Assembly: GCA_029255645.1 (NCBI GenBank)
Contig: JANLJE010000047.1
Coordinates: 1-35,878 of the forward strand
Length of the DNA: 35,878 nucleotides
Origin: Comamonadaceae bacterium
Lineage (GTDB): Bacteria > Pseudomonadota > Gammaproteobacteria > Burkholderiales > Rhodocyclaceae
Reading direction: 5' to 3'
Both the position numbers and the translations under genes were made by a program. This document shows, piece after piece, positions 1 through 9,193 of the stretch. Below the pieces are notes generated by a model, which saw only the letters and a program-made list of their open reading frames with translations, was not told the DNA's origin and made no database searches. How positions within the stretch are numbered: the first letter of the stretch is position 1; the number at the start of each line of letters is the position of its first letter.

Positions 1-1
1 C

Positions 2-2173
<2,172 letters not shown>

Positions 2174-2185
2174 AATGGCCCGGCC

Positions 2186-2271
2186 TCACGGCTTCTCGAA
2201 CTCATCGCCGGTGATGCGCTTGCCCGCCGCGCGGTCGGCTTCGATGAAGCCCCGCCACTGCCAACCGTCGT
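2186..2271 (-). pseudogene. Detached C-terminal tail of the adjacent protease gene (putative)
   Basis: Read on the minus strand, this stretch encodes a DGWQWRGF segment followed by about 20 further residues (ending GDEFEKP) and a TGA at 2186-2188. The 12-base word at its upstream end (2260-2271) is repeated exactly at 2414-2425, where it encodes the DGW of the last codons of the protease. Both copies are in the same codon phase, so deleting the 154 bases between them would restore one continuous frame running from the protease into this tail. I infer that the tail was once the natural C-terminus. A chance open frame in GC-rich DNA is the alternative. Confidence 0.45.
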
Positions 2272-2425
2272 GACGTGCGCGTAGCGCCGGTGCGCCGGTA
2301 CGCCGGACGGATCGGACGGATCGGGTGGATCGGGCGGCTGCCTCTGGGGTCGCGCGGGATGCTGTGGTTCAGCGTGGCGCTTGAGGCGGGTTTCGTACCG
2401 CCGCGCTACCCCAGCCAACCGTCGT
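2260..2425. mobile_element. Short repeat-bounded insertion (MITE-like candidate) at the protease 3' end
   Basis: A 142-bp segment is flanked by perfect 12-bp direct repeats, GCCAACCGTCGT at 2260-2271 and 2414-2425. Just inside are inverted ends: GTAGCGC at 2281-2287 and GCGCTAC at 2403-2409, with further partial matching inward (CCGGTACG against GGCGGTACG). The interior has three near-identical 9-bp units (GGATCGGAC/GGATCGGGT/GGATCGGGC, 2309-2335). It encodes nothing recognisable. It supplies the TAG stop that now ends the protease. Direct plus inverted ends resemble a non-autonomous element, although 12 bp is long for a target duplication and slippage or recombination between repeats could give the same picture. 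Confidence 0.4.
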
Positions 2426-3608
2426 CATCGAGGATGGTGCGCACGGCGGTGAGCTTGACCACGCCCTCACCAAAACTGCCACCCTCCGGATTGAAGACAT
2501 CGAGACAGAAATACTCGCTGGGCTCGGGCGTGCTGTCGCCGATGATCTCCACCGGGATCACCGCCTGGTTCTCGTCGGGATACAGGTTGAGGGTGCCGCT
2601 GACGGCAAGATAGTCGCTGCCGGCCAAGGCAGTGCCATCTCGCGTGACGTAGTCCACGCTCAGTATCTCGTCGGGGTCACTGCGCACGCCGGTGAACTGC
2701 AGCAGGAAGTAGGCGTAGCGGGTTCCGCTGCTGCCCTCGACCACCTCCTTTTCGACCTCCTCCGGCCTGGTCGGCGCGCCGGCATAGTTGGCCCGCAGGC
2801 TCTGGTCGATCCACTGCTGGTAGGCACTCACCCGCTGCCAGGCGGCGACTTCACCGAAGCTGCTGTTCGTGAGGCGATCAATATCAGGGTCGATGCCGTC
2901 ACGAGTCAGGCTGGCGATGTAACTGGCGACGCCGGCAATCTCGTTCTGAATGAATGCCGGACCACCACTGTCACCCGGGCCAATCAGACCTTCATCCAGA
3001 CCCTGGCCTGTGTCATGCCGAAACATCAGTTGGCCCAGCGCATCGCGGCTGGAGGTGCCGTTGTCGAAGTCGGCGATCAGTTGCGTTCCGGCTAGCGGTG
3101 TCCAAGCCATCCCGGAGCCGAGGTAGCTCTTCAGTGTAGCGGCATCGGCATCGAACCGATTGGCGGCCTTGAGGCGGACCGGACTTTGGGTGTCGGGACT
3201 GGTCGCGCCCGTGCTTCCCGTACCTGTTCGGCCATAGCCTGACAACGCGAAGACTTGCCCGACCTCGTCGCTGTCGCGATAGATGTCATAGCGATCGGCC
3301 GCCACCGGCGCTGTTTCCGATAGCCAGGCAATTGCCAGGTCATTGTTGCTGTCTGCGTCATAGCCGGGATGCGGCAGTATTTTGGTGGTGCCGAGCGTCT
3401 GTGTCCCGCTCCCCGTATCGAAGGTGACGCTGGCAGATCCCGCCCGCCCCTCGAACAGGTGAGCCGACGTCAGGATGGCGCGGCCATCAAACAGCAACGT
3501 GCCCGTGCCATAAAAGCCATCGATGCTCACGCGCACAACGCCGTCGTAACCATCACCCGGATAGGTACGGTAGCGGGAATCGGTGGAATAGGCGGTCGTG
3601 GTTACCAT
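2406..3608 (-). CDS. Trypsin-like serine protease with C-terminal Calx-beta domain
   Basis: The product has 400 residues. The N-terminal ~275 residues form an S1 trypsin-like domain with all three catalytic residues visible: His50 in LTSAHLFEG, Asp90 in NNDLAIAWL and Ser214 in GPGDSGGPA. Residues ~285-395 resemble a Calx-beta domain (DYVTRDGTALAGSDYLAVSG, then a TILDDD end). Such domains are common in secreted calcium-dependent adhesins and proteases. There is no N-terminal signal peptide, so export could be by a type I system, or the protein could be cytoplasmic; no glycine-rich RTX repeats are seen. The C-terminus (GWLG) appears to be cut short by an inserted element (2260-2425). No strong Shine-Dalgarno precedes the ATG at 3608. 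An 8-bp tandem repeat lies about 95-165 bases upstream of the start. The gene is isolated between housekeeping genes, which suggests an accessory acquisition. The substrate cannot be inferred. Confidence 0.85.
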   Translation of the reverse strand: MVTTTAYSTDSRYRTYPGDGYDGVVRVSIDGFYGTGTLLFDGRAILTSAHLFEGRAGSASVTFDTGSGTQTLGTTKILPHPGYDADSNNDLAIAWLSETAPVAADRYDIYRDSDEVGQVFALSGYGRTGTGSTGATSPDTQSPVRLKAANRFDADAATLKSYLGSGMAWTPLAGTQLIADFDNGTSSRDALGQLMFRHDTGQGLDEGLIGPGDSGGPAFIQNEIAGVASYIASLTRDGIDPDIDRLTNSSFGEVAAWQRVSAYQQWIDQSLRANYAGAPTRPEEVEKEVVEGSSGTRYAYFLLQFTGVRSDPDEILSVDYVTRDGTALAGSDYLAVSGTLNLYPDENQAVIPVEIIGDSTPEPSEYFCLDVFNPEGGSFGEGVVKLTAVRTILDDDGWLG

Positions 3609-4138
3609 CGGAGCAAGTTCAGTTACGAAACAGCGGGTATTGTCTCAAACGCCCGGCTTTCCTGCGATGCTTTTGCCTGTTCGACCTTTCAGGATCACGC
3701 CCATCGTCCCATCGTCCCATCGTCCCATCGTCCCATCGTCCCATCGTCCCATCGTCCCATCACCCCATCGTCCCGCATCCCGCATCCGATGCCGAATGAC
3801 CGGGCCGAGGCACACCAGAGGGATGAACGAGGGTGAGGGTTCTCCAATCCCGAGACATCGAGGCCGGTGACGGCGAGTCAGGGGCAGGAGGCGGGGCGAC
3901 TGTCTGATTTGTCTGGAGCGCGTACTTTCCGGACAAGGCTGGAGATGCACCGAGCGCAACACATTGCTGTCGCGCTTTTGCTTTCAACCTGAACCAGCAG
4001 TTACCCCGCCTCTCTCTGCATGATCGTGATGATGGATTTTAAGTCGCCCATGCTCAAGCAAGGTTGGCTCAAACAGCTTGAGGGGCAGAAACTGGCGACA
4101 CAGGGCTGGATTGGTCGATTGAAATTCACCGGAAATCA
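3609..4138. other. 530-bp gene-free spacer
   Basis: This stretch separates the protease start from the DUF2721 stop. It holds the CCATCGTC tandem repeat (3701-3772) and a 7-bp inverted repeat (CTCAAGC 4053-4059 and GCTTGAG 4076-4082, with no T-run). The rest has several short frames in all readings but none with a ribosome binding site or a recognisable product. No tRNA or known RNA motif was recognised. Confidence 0.6.
3701..3772. repeat. 8-bp tandem repeat CCATCGTC, nine units
   Basis: There are seven consecutive perfect CCATCGTC units (3701-3756), one variant (CCATCACC, 3757-3764) and one more perfect unit (3765-3772). Because 8 is not a multiple of 3, the array cannot keep a reading frame if it expands or contracts. 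It lies 93-164 bases upstream of the protease ATG on that gene's strand, so length changes would alter promoter-region spacing rather than the protein. Confidence 0.95.
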
Positions 4139-4525
4139 TCAATCAGGCTGCTCCAGGTCCTCCACCACCACCGCCAGGGCATTGGTGGAAATCAGCACTT
4201 CCACCAGGGACAGCACCAGGGAAACCGCGAGGGAAAGAAGACTGATGCCAAACAGCACCTTGCCTGGCATTTCCCCGTGGATGAACAGGGCAAACATGGA
4301 CAGCGCGCAGAGCAGAAAGCTCAGGACGCCAAAGCCCTGCATGTACTGGATCAGCGCGATGCGCCGCTTGAGGCCGGGAATCTGGCGCCGCACCACCGGG
4401 GCATTGCGGACTTCGGACGCATGCAGCTGGCGGATCACCTGGGCCAGCGACAAAAAACGGTTGGTATAGGCCAGCAGCAGCAAGGAGATGGCAGGAAACA
4501 GCAGGGCGGGAGTGGTCAGGTCCAT
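4139..4525 (-). CDS. DUF2721 family small integral membrane protein
   Basis: The 128-residue product matches the DUF2721 layout: a hydrophobic N-terminal segment (~5-25), a basic cytoplasmic stretch (~30-58, rich in Arg), then two more membrane segments (~62-83 and ~88-115) and an acidic tail. The function of the family is unknown. I chose the ATG at 4525 because the conserved MDLTTPALLFPAISLL start begins there. An upstream in-frame ATG at 4654 would add 43 residues without membrane or domain character and would overlap the divergent diguanylate cyclase gene. No clear Shine-Dalgarno is seen. It is divergently arranged with the diguanylate cyclase across a 122-bp gap, so the two may share a regulatory region. 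Confidence 0.8.
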   Translation of the reverse strand: MDLTTPALLFPAISLLLLAYTNRFLSLAQVIRQLHASEVRNAPVVRRQIPGLKRRIALIQYMQGFGVLSFLLCALSMFALFIHGEMPGKVLFGISLLSLAVSLVLSLVEVLISTNALAVVVEDLEQPD

Positions 4526-4647
4526 GGGGCTTGGCGGGTCAAAAGCAATGCCCGGGATTCTATCCCCATTCAAGCCCGCCTCCCGACCCGAAAAGCATGC
4601 GACAATGACCCAGGTTTCCGCCTCAAGTCCTAGCCCCCTGTCCCGCC

Positions 4648-5982
4648 ATGTCATCCCCTTCCGTGTTTTGCAGTGAAAAGCTGGCCCGTCTTGCCGGCGG
4701 CTTTGATAGCCATGCCCCGATCCGGGTGCTGGTGGTCGAGGACAGCAAGACCGTGCGCTACCAGTTGCGCGGCTACCTGCAATTGCTGGAAAACGTCACG
4801 GTAGTGGAAGCGGAAACTCTGGCCGAAACCCGGGAACTGCTGACCCATACGCCCGAACCCTTCTTCTGTGCCATTCTCGACCTCACCCTGCCGGATGCCT
4901 CGGGCAGCGAAGTGGTGGATCTGGTACAGACCTTCAAGGTGCCCAGCATCGTCCTCACTGCCACCCTGGACCCGATGATCCGCCAGGCCGTGCTGGATCG
5001 CCGGGTGATCGACTATATGTTCAAGACCGGCGCCGCCGCCATTGAAGATGTGGCCTATCTGGTGGGCCGCCTGCGCCAGAATCGGGAAATGACCGTGCTG
5101 GTGGTCGATGATTCAGCCACCTTTCGCATCCACCTGAGCCGCTTGCTGGAGCAGTACCGGTTTCGCATCCTCACCGCCAGCAATGGTCTGGAAGCCCTGG
5201 CTCTGTTGCAGGAACACCAGGAAACCGCCTTGGTGCTCACCGACTACTACATGCCGAAGATGGATGGCCTGACTCTGATCCGCCAGATCCGGCGTGACTT
5301 CCGCCGCGAAGACCTGGCCATCATCACCCTCTCCGACGCCACCCACCCGGATCTCTCCGCCGCCATGATCAAGGCCGGGGCCAATGACTACCTCAACAAG
5401 CATTTCCAGGTGGAAGAGTTCTACTGCCGCATCGTTCAAAATATCAACATGGTGCGCTTCGTGCGGCAATTGCGTGACCTGGCCAACCGGGATTACCTGA
5501 CCCACCTCTACAACCGCCGCCGCCTGTTCGAAATCGCCGAGCTGCGACTCAGTAGCGCCCGGAAACAGCATGGCCCGATCGCCCTGGCCCTGCTCGACGC
5601 CGATCACTTCAAGCGCATCAACGACCACTACGGCCACGCCACCGGCGATCTGGCCTTGAAAAAAATCGCCGACGTCCTGCGCCGCGGCAGCGACAGCCAT
5701 GACGACCTCGTGGCCCGTTACGGTGGCGAGGAATTCGTCTGCTTCAGTACACTGACTGCCGACGAAACTCCCGCCTGCTACTTCGAAGCCCTGCGCCGCC
5801 GCATCGAAGCCATCGACCTGGAAGTGAATGGAGAACGGATTCCCCTCACCGTCAGCATCGGCTACACCACCGATTCCCGGGGCACCCTGAGCGAAATCAT
5901 CAACCGGGCCGACCAGGCCATGTATCAGGCCAAGGCCGCCGGGCGCAACCGGGTCGTCCATTTCGAGACTCAGGCCAGCTAG
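4648..5982 (+). CDS. PleD-like response regulator diguanylate cyclase (REC-REC-GGDEF)
   Basis: The product has 444 residues. Receiver domain 1 spans ~25-140, with acidic residues ED at 31-32, phospho-acceptor Asp78 (AILDLTLPD) and Lys126. Receiver 2 spans ~148-268 with DD at 154-155, Asp199 (LTDYYMP) and Lys251, so both receivers look competent. The GGDEF domain spans ~280-440 with an intact GGEEF at 359-363, predicting synthesis of cyclic di-GMP from two GTP. The allosteric inhibitory I-site (RxxD just before the active loop) is not in its usual form: the sequence there is RRGSDSHDD before LVARYGGEEF, with a short insertion and Ser where Arg is expected. Product inhibition may therefore be weak. 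No membrane segment is seen, so it acts in the cytoplasm downstream of an unlinked histidine kinase. Domain order matches Caulobacter PleD. Start choice is moderate, since no good ribosome binding site is visible. Confidence 0.93.
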   Translation: MSSPSVFCSEKLARLAGGFDSHAPIRVLVVEDSKTVRYQLRGYLQLLENVTVVEAETLAETRELLTHTPEPFFCAILDLTLPDASGSEVVDLVQTFKVPSIVLTATLDPMIRQAVLDRRVIDYMFKTGAAAIEDVAYLVGRLRQNREMTVLVVDDSATFRIHLSRLLEQYRFRILTASNGLEALALLQEHQETALVLTDYYMPKMDGLTLIRQIRRDFRREDLAIITLSDATHPDLSAAMIKAGANDYLNKHFQVEEFYCRIVQNINMVRFVRQLRDLANRDYLTHLYNRRRLFEIAELRLSSARKQHGPIALALLDADHFKRINDHYGHATGDLALKKIADVLRRGSDSHDDLVARYGGEEFVCFSTLTADETPACYFEALRRRIEAIDLEVNGERIPLTVSIGYTTDSRGTLSEIINRADQAMYQAKAAGRNRVVHFETQAS

Positions 5983-6025
5983 CCTGCCGCCACGCCTGCG
6001 TCACGAAAAATGCACCGAACCCGCC

Positions 6026-6031
6026 TACAAT
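6026..6031 (+). promoter_or_regulatory. Possible argC promoter -10 element
   Basis: TACAAT lies in the 87-bp gap ahead of argC, 39 bases before the ATG. The -35 region 17 bases upstream is poor, so this is only a candidate. Confidence 0.35.
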
Positions 6032-6069
6032 GACGGGCTCGAACACAGCACAACAGCTCCGGAGCATCC

Positions 6070-7029
6070 ATGACTTTCAAGGTATTCATCGACGGCCGCC
6101 ACGGCACCACCGGCCTCAAGATCGACGAGCGGCTCGCCCTGCGCCCCGAAATTGAAATCCTCACCATCCCCGAAACCCAGCGCAAGGACCCGGTGGTGAA
6201 GGCCGAATACATCAACAAGGCCGACGTGGTCTTCCTCTGCCTGCCCGATGCGGCTTCGAAGGAATCCGTCGCCCTGCTCGCTCCGGACAACGGCCATACC
6301 CGTTTCCTCGACGCCTCCACCGCCCACCGCACCCACCCGGACTGGGTCTACGGCCTGCCCGAACTCAACGGCGGCCAGCGCGAGCGCATCAAAAACGCCC
6401 GGAAAGTCGCCGTGCCCGGCTGCCACGCCAGCGGCTTCATCATGCTCATGGCCCCGCTGGTGGCGGGCGGCATCGTGCCCCCCGACTACCCGGCCAGCAC
6501 CTACTCGATCACCGGCTACAGCGGCGGCGGCAAGGAAATGATCGCCAGCTACGAAGAACCGGCCAGCCTGCCGGAAGCCATGAAGAGCCCGCGCTTCTAC
6601 GCTCTCGGCCTGACCCACAAGCACCTGCCCGAAATGCAGGTTCAAACCGGCCTGGCCTACCCGCCCTTGTTCACCCCCATCGTCGGCAACTTCGCCCAGG
6701 GCATGGTGGTCGCCGTCCCCCTGCTGCCGCGCCTGCTCTCCCGGAAGATCACTCCCGCCGACGTGCAGGCCTGTTTCGCCGAACACTACGCCGGCGAAGT
6801 CTTCGTCAAGGTCATGCCCCTGGATGCCGCCGCGGTGCTGGATAACGGGTTCCTGCCCGCCACCGCCTGCAACGACACCAACCGGGCGGAAATTTTCGTG
6901 TTCGGCCACAGCGAACAGATCCTTTTGGCCGCCCGCTTCGACAACCTGGGCAAGGGCGCCTCCGGTGCCGCGATTCAGTGCATGAACCTCATGCTGGGCG
7001 TGGCTGAGACGACGGGGCTGGCGGTTTAA
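6070..7029 (+). CDS. argC: N-acetyl-gamma-glutamyl-phosphate reductase, short (type 2) form
   Basis: The product has 319 residues. It catalyses the NADPH-dependent reduction of N-acetylglutamyl phosphate to the semialdehyde in arginine biosynthesis. The Rossmann start is DGRHGTTGLKI (9-18). The catalytic Cys118 sits in VPGCHASG. A further conserved block is TGYSGGGKEMI. The substrate-binding His lies in the LTHKHLPEM region. Length and sequence fit the shorter type 2 AGPR family rather than the ~340-residue type found in most proteobacteria. The ATG has a reasonable GGAG Shine-Dalgarno 9 bases upstream. It stands alone, with no other arg gene in the window. Confidence 0.95.
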   Translation: MTFKVFIDGRHGTTGLKIDERLALRPEIEILTIPETQRKDPVVKAEYINKADVVFLCLPDAASKESVALLAPDNGHTRFLDASTAHRTHPDWVYGLPELNGGQRERIKNARKVAVPGCHASGFIMLMAPLVAGGIVPPDYPASTYSITGYSGGGKEMIASYEEPASLPEAMKSPRFYALGLTHKHLPEMQVQTGLAYPPLFTPIVGNFAQGMVVAVPLLPRLLSRKITPADVQACFAEHYAGEVFVKVMPLDAAAVLDNGFLPATACNDTNRAEIFVFGHSEQILLAARFDNLGKGASGAAIQCMNLMLGVAETTGLAV

Positions 7030-7083
7030 ATCGCCGTACCCCGGAGACAAGCTCCAACCGTCGTCCGTGATGGCCTCTGCCTC

Positions 7084-7116
7084 TTCCGGCTCTTCTTTTC
7101 CCGGGAAGAGCCGGAA
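7084..7116. repeat. 12-bp perfect inverted repeat
   Basis: TTCCGGCTCTTC (7084-7095) pairs with GAAGAGCCGGAA (7105-7116) around a 9-base loop. It sits between convergent genes and could stop transcription in both directions, but neither strand has a T-run after the stem. A standard intrinsic terminator is therefore not supported. Confidence 0.7.
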
Positions 7117-7152
7117 AGGCATGTGCATTTGTTCCCGCCGATGGGGAAGCGA

Positions 7153-7176
7153 AATTCTGGCTTGAATTCTGGCTTG
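7153..7176. repeat. 12-bp perfect tandem duplication
   Basis: AATTCTGGCTTG occurs twice in immediate succession (7153-7164, 7165-7176), in non-coding DNA downstream of argC. Confidence 0.9.
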
Positions 7177-7205
7177 GACCGTCCATCCCGCTGGCGAGGC
7201 ATACC

Positions 7206-7227
7206 GAACAGTTTCCGAACAGTTTCC
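7206..7227. repeat. 11-bp perfect tandem duplication
   Basis: GAACAGTTTCC occurs twice in immediate succession (7206-7216, 7217-7227), 30 bases beyond another unrelated duplication in the same spacer. Confidence 0.9.
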
Positions 7228-7325
7228 CCAGGTTTCGCAAGCAACGGCTGGCGGCCCTGAAGCGCTACGCTGAAAGTCTGTTTCGCAAGACGGCAAGGAC
7301 CGTTTCGAGTCGTTTTCCAGCCCCT

Positions 7326-8534
7326 TCAATACAGCAAGAATCCCCGCCGCTCCTCCTCCCACGCCACCTCATCCGGCCGCACCAGGGCTTCGAAGTCGGC
7401 CGGGGTGGCCGCGGGATCATCGACCCACTCCCTCAGTAACGGACTGCCATTGATCAGGTCGATCGCCAGCCGGTCGTACTCGTATTCGTAGCCGAAGTCC
7501 CGCCACAGGGGGTAGTCGGGCTGCAGGCGGCGCAGGGCCTTGAAGGCCAGGGTTTGCAGGCGCCAGGGTTTGAAGGCCTGGTGGTCGTAGCCATCGCAAG
7601 GTTCCACGTGAAACTGCACGCCGTTGCAAAGCTTGCCGGCGTGTTTGTGGAAGGTGGGCTCGAACCAGCATTCGCGCAGGCGGCAGCCCTTCAGCCATTC
7701 CGGTGCCAGGGCGCGCATTTCAGCAATGACGGCGCGGGCGTCGATGTCCGGGGCGCCGAACAGTTCCAGGGGCCGGGTGGTGCCCCGGCCTTCGGACAGC
7801 GTCGTGCCTTCGAGCAGTACCGTGCCGGCGTAGGCCCGGGCCATGGCAAGGTTGGGGGCGTTGGGGCTGGGGTTGATCCAGCTGCGCTGCCCCAGGGGCC
7901 AGCCATAGCCGGGGGCGGCTTCGGGCTGCCAGCCGGCCAGGGTGACGACCTGGCAATCCACGTCCAGCTTCAGGGTGGCGATGAACCAGCGCGCCAGTTC
8001 ACCCAGGGTGAGGCCGTGGCGCATGGGCATGGGGCCGGCGCCCACGAAGCTCTCCCAGCCGGGGCGAAGCCGCAGGCCTTCCACCGGCCGGCCGGCGGGG
8101 TTGGGCCGGTCCAGCACCCAGACCGCCTTGCCCTGCCGGGCGGCGGCCTCCAGCACATAGCGCAGGGTAGTGATGAAGGTGTAGATGCGGCAGCCCAGGT
8201 CCTGCAGGTCAACGAGCAGCACATCGAAGCTGTCCAGCATGGCATCGGTGGGGCGGCGCACGGCACCGTAGAGGCTGAACACCGGGATACCGTGGCGCGG
8301 GTCGCTGTAATCCGGGGATTCCACCATGTTGTCCTGCTTGTCGCCCCTGAGGCCGTGCTGGGGGCCGAAGGCAGCAGTGATGTTCAGGTCGGGCAGGGCC
8401 GCCAGGGCATCGAGGCCGTGGGTCAGGTCCCGGCTCACGGAGGCCGGGTGGGCCAGCAGGGCGATGCGTTTTCCCGCCAGGGGGCGGCGCAGATCAGGGT
8501 CTTCAAGCAGACGGTCGAGGCCGAATTGGATCAT
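7326..8534 (-). CDS. DUF1343 family protein, NamZ-type exo-beta-N-acetylmuramidase
   Basis: The product has 402 residues and spans the whole DUF1343 (YbbC/NamZ, GH171) family. Members characterised in Bacillus remove terminal N-acetylmuramic acid from peptidoglycan fragments. Visible family blocks are a PQHGLRGDKQDN segment near residue 75, VLLVDLQDLGCRIYTF, WVLDRPNPAGR and LWRDFGYEYEYDRLAIDLI. In the first block, some relatives have Glu where this protein has Gln; I cannot tell from sequence alone whether this affects catalysis. There is no signal peptide, so it should act in the cytoplasm on recycled fragments. The ATG at 8534 is chosen because it overlaps the TGA of the upstream DOMON-like gene (ATGA), which indicates translational coupling; the open frame further upstream is non-homologous. 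Confidence 0.88.
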   Translation of the reverse strand: MIQFGLDRLLEDPDLRRPLAGKRIALLAHPASVSRDLTHGLDALAALPDLNITAAFGPQHGLRGDKQDNMVESPDYSDPRHGIPVFSLYGAVRRPTDAMLDSFDVLLVDLQDLGCRIYTFITTLRYVLEAAARQGKAVWVLDRPNPAGRPVEGLRLRPGWESFVGAGPMPMRHGLTLGELARWFIATLKLDVDCQVVTLAGWQPEAAPGYGWPLGQRSWINPSPNAPNLAMARAYAGTVLLEGTTLSEGRGTTRPLELFGAPDIDARAVIAEMRALAPEWLKGCRLRECWFEPTFHKHAGKLCNGVQFHVEPCDGYDHQAFKPWRLQTLAFKALRRLQPDYPLWRDFGYEYEYDRLAIDLINGSPLLREWVDDPAATPADFEALVRPDEVAWEEERRGFLLY

Positions 8535-9079
8535 GGTGGGGTCGTCAGGGTCAGGATAAAACCATTGCGATGATGAAAGTCGGGACGCGGTGCCGGGTGG
8601 TGCAAGGCCCAGTAGGAGAGCCGGCCATCGGCCAGTTCCAGCACGCTGGTAAGGCCCAGTTGCAGGGCGCCGGCGCCTTCGGCCAGAGCCGCCCCGGGCA
8701 GGCGGGCGATCAGTTCCAGGCAGCCGGCAGCCGCTTGCCAGTCCAGGCACGGGGCCGGCAGTTCCAGCCCTTCCCGGCGCTGACGGTAAGCGCCAAAGCC
8801 ATAGCCCGCCCACTGGCCGGAGGGTGAGAAATTGTATTCCCGATAAGCCCGCGAATCAGCCCGGGCCAGGAACACCTCGAAGCAGCTATGGGCCCAGAGC
8901 CGGTCGGCTTCGACGGGATGGGCCCGGTCCGGCAGGCAAAGGCTTGCCAGGTCCCCCGCCAGGCGGTAGTGCAGCTCCAGGCTCCCATCCGGTAGCCCAC
9001 GGCAGGCTACCGTGAGGGCGCGGATCCCTGGGGCTGGGTAGTCCGGATGGGGAATGAGGGCGACTGAGGTTATCATCAT
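8531..9079 (-). CDS. DOMON-like domain protein
   Basis: The product has 182 residues. It resembles the DOMON-like, beta-sandwich family often annotated in betaproteobacteria. Recognisable parts are LHYRLAGDLASLCLPD, LWAHSCFEVFLA, YREYNFSPSGQWAGYGF and WALHHPAPRPDFHHR near the C-terminus. Related DOMON domains bind sugars or haem, but no ligand can be assigned here. No signal peptide is seen. Its stop overlaps the NamZ-type gene start by 4 bases, so the pair is probably co-translated and the two products may act on related saccharides (inference). The start is uncertain: ATGs at 9079, 9076 and 9091 are all possible and none has a strong Shine-Dalgarno. It is divergent from the small exported protein gene. 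Confidence 0.75.
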   Translation of the reverse strand: MMITSVALIPHPDYPAPGIRALTVACRGLPDGSLELHYRLAGDLASLCLPDRAHPVEADRLWAHSCFEVFLARADSRAYREYNFSPSGQWAGYGFGAYRQRREGLELPAPCLDWQAAAGCLELIARLPGAALAEGAGALQLGLTSVLELADGRLSYWALHHPAPRPDFHHRNGFILTLTTPP

Positions 9080-9193
9080 GGCAGCGGGCATTCTAACTTT
9101 GTCCGCGCCGCTTTGCCGTTTGTCCCGGCAAAGCGGGATGGCAAACCGATGAAACCGGATACCATGAGACTTTTCATCAGCAAGGAGTCCGAC

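Larger units (their letters stand above)
7030..7325. other. Convergent spacer with inverted and direct repeats
   Basis: This 296-bp gap separates argC from the convergent NamZ-type gene. It holds a 12-bp perfect inverted repeat (7084-7116) and two tandem duplications (7153-7176 and 7206-7227). No gene is supported. Confidence 0.6.

Noticed and set aside
3701-3772. The 8-bp repeat array considered as a CRISPR
   Set aside because: Units are directly adjacent with no spacers, and no cas genes are nearby.
3760-3987. Possible small minus-strand gene between the protease and DUF2721
   Set aside because: Pro/Ser-rich frame with no ribosome binding site or family resemblance, entering the tandem repeat; probably non-coding.
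4053-4082. CTCAAGC/GCTTGAG inverted repeat after the DUF2721 gene considered as a terminator
   Set aside because: Seven-base stem with a 16-base loop and no T-run on the minus strand.
7084-7116. Perfect inverted repeat considered as an intrinsic terminator
   Set aside because: No T-run follows the stem on either strand, so it is listed only as an inverted repeat.
6025-7362. 445-codon frame on the minus strand opposite argC
   Set aside because: It is antisense to argC and runs through the repeat-rich spacer; low-complexity product.
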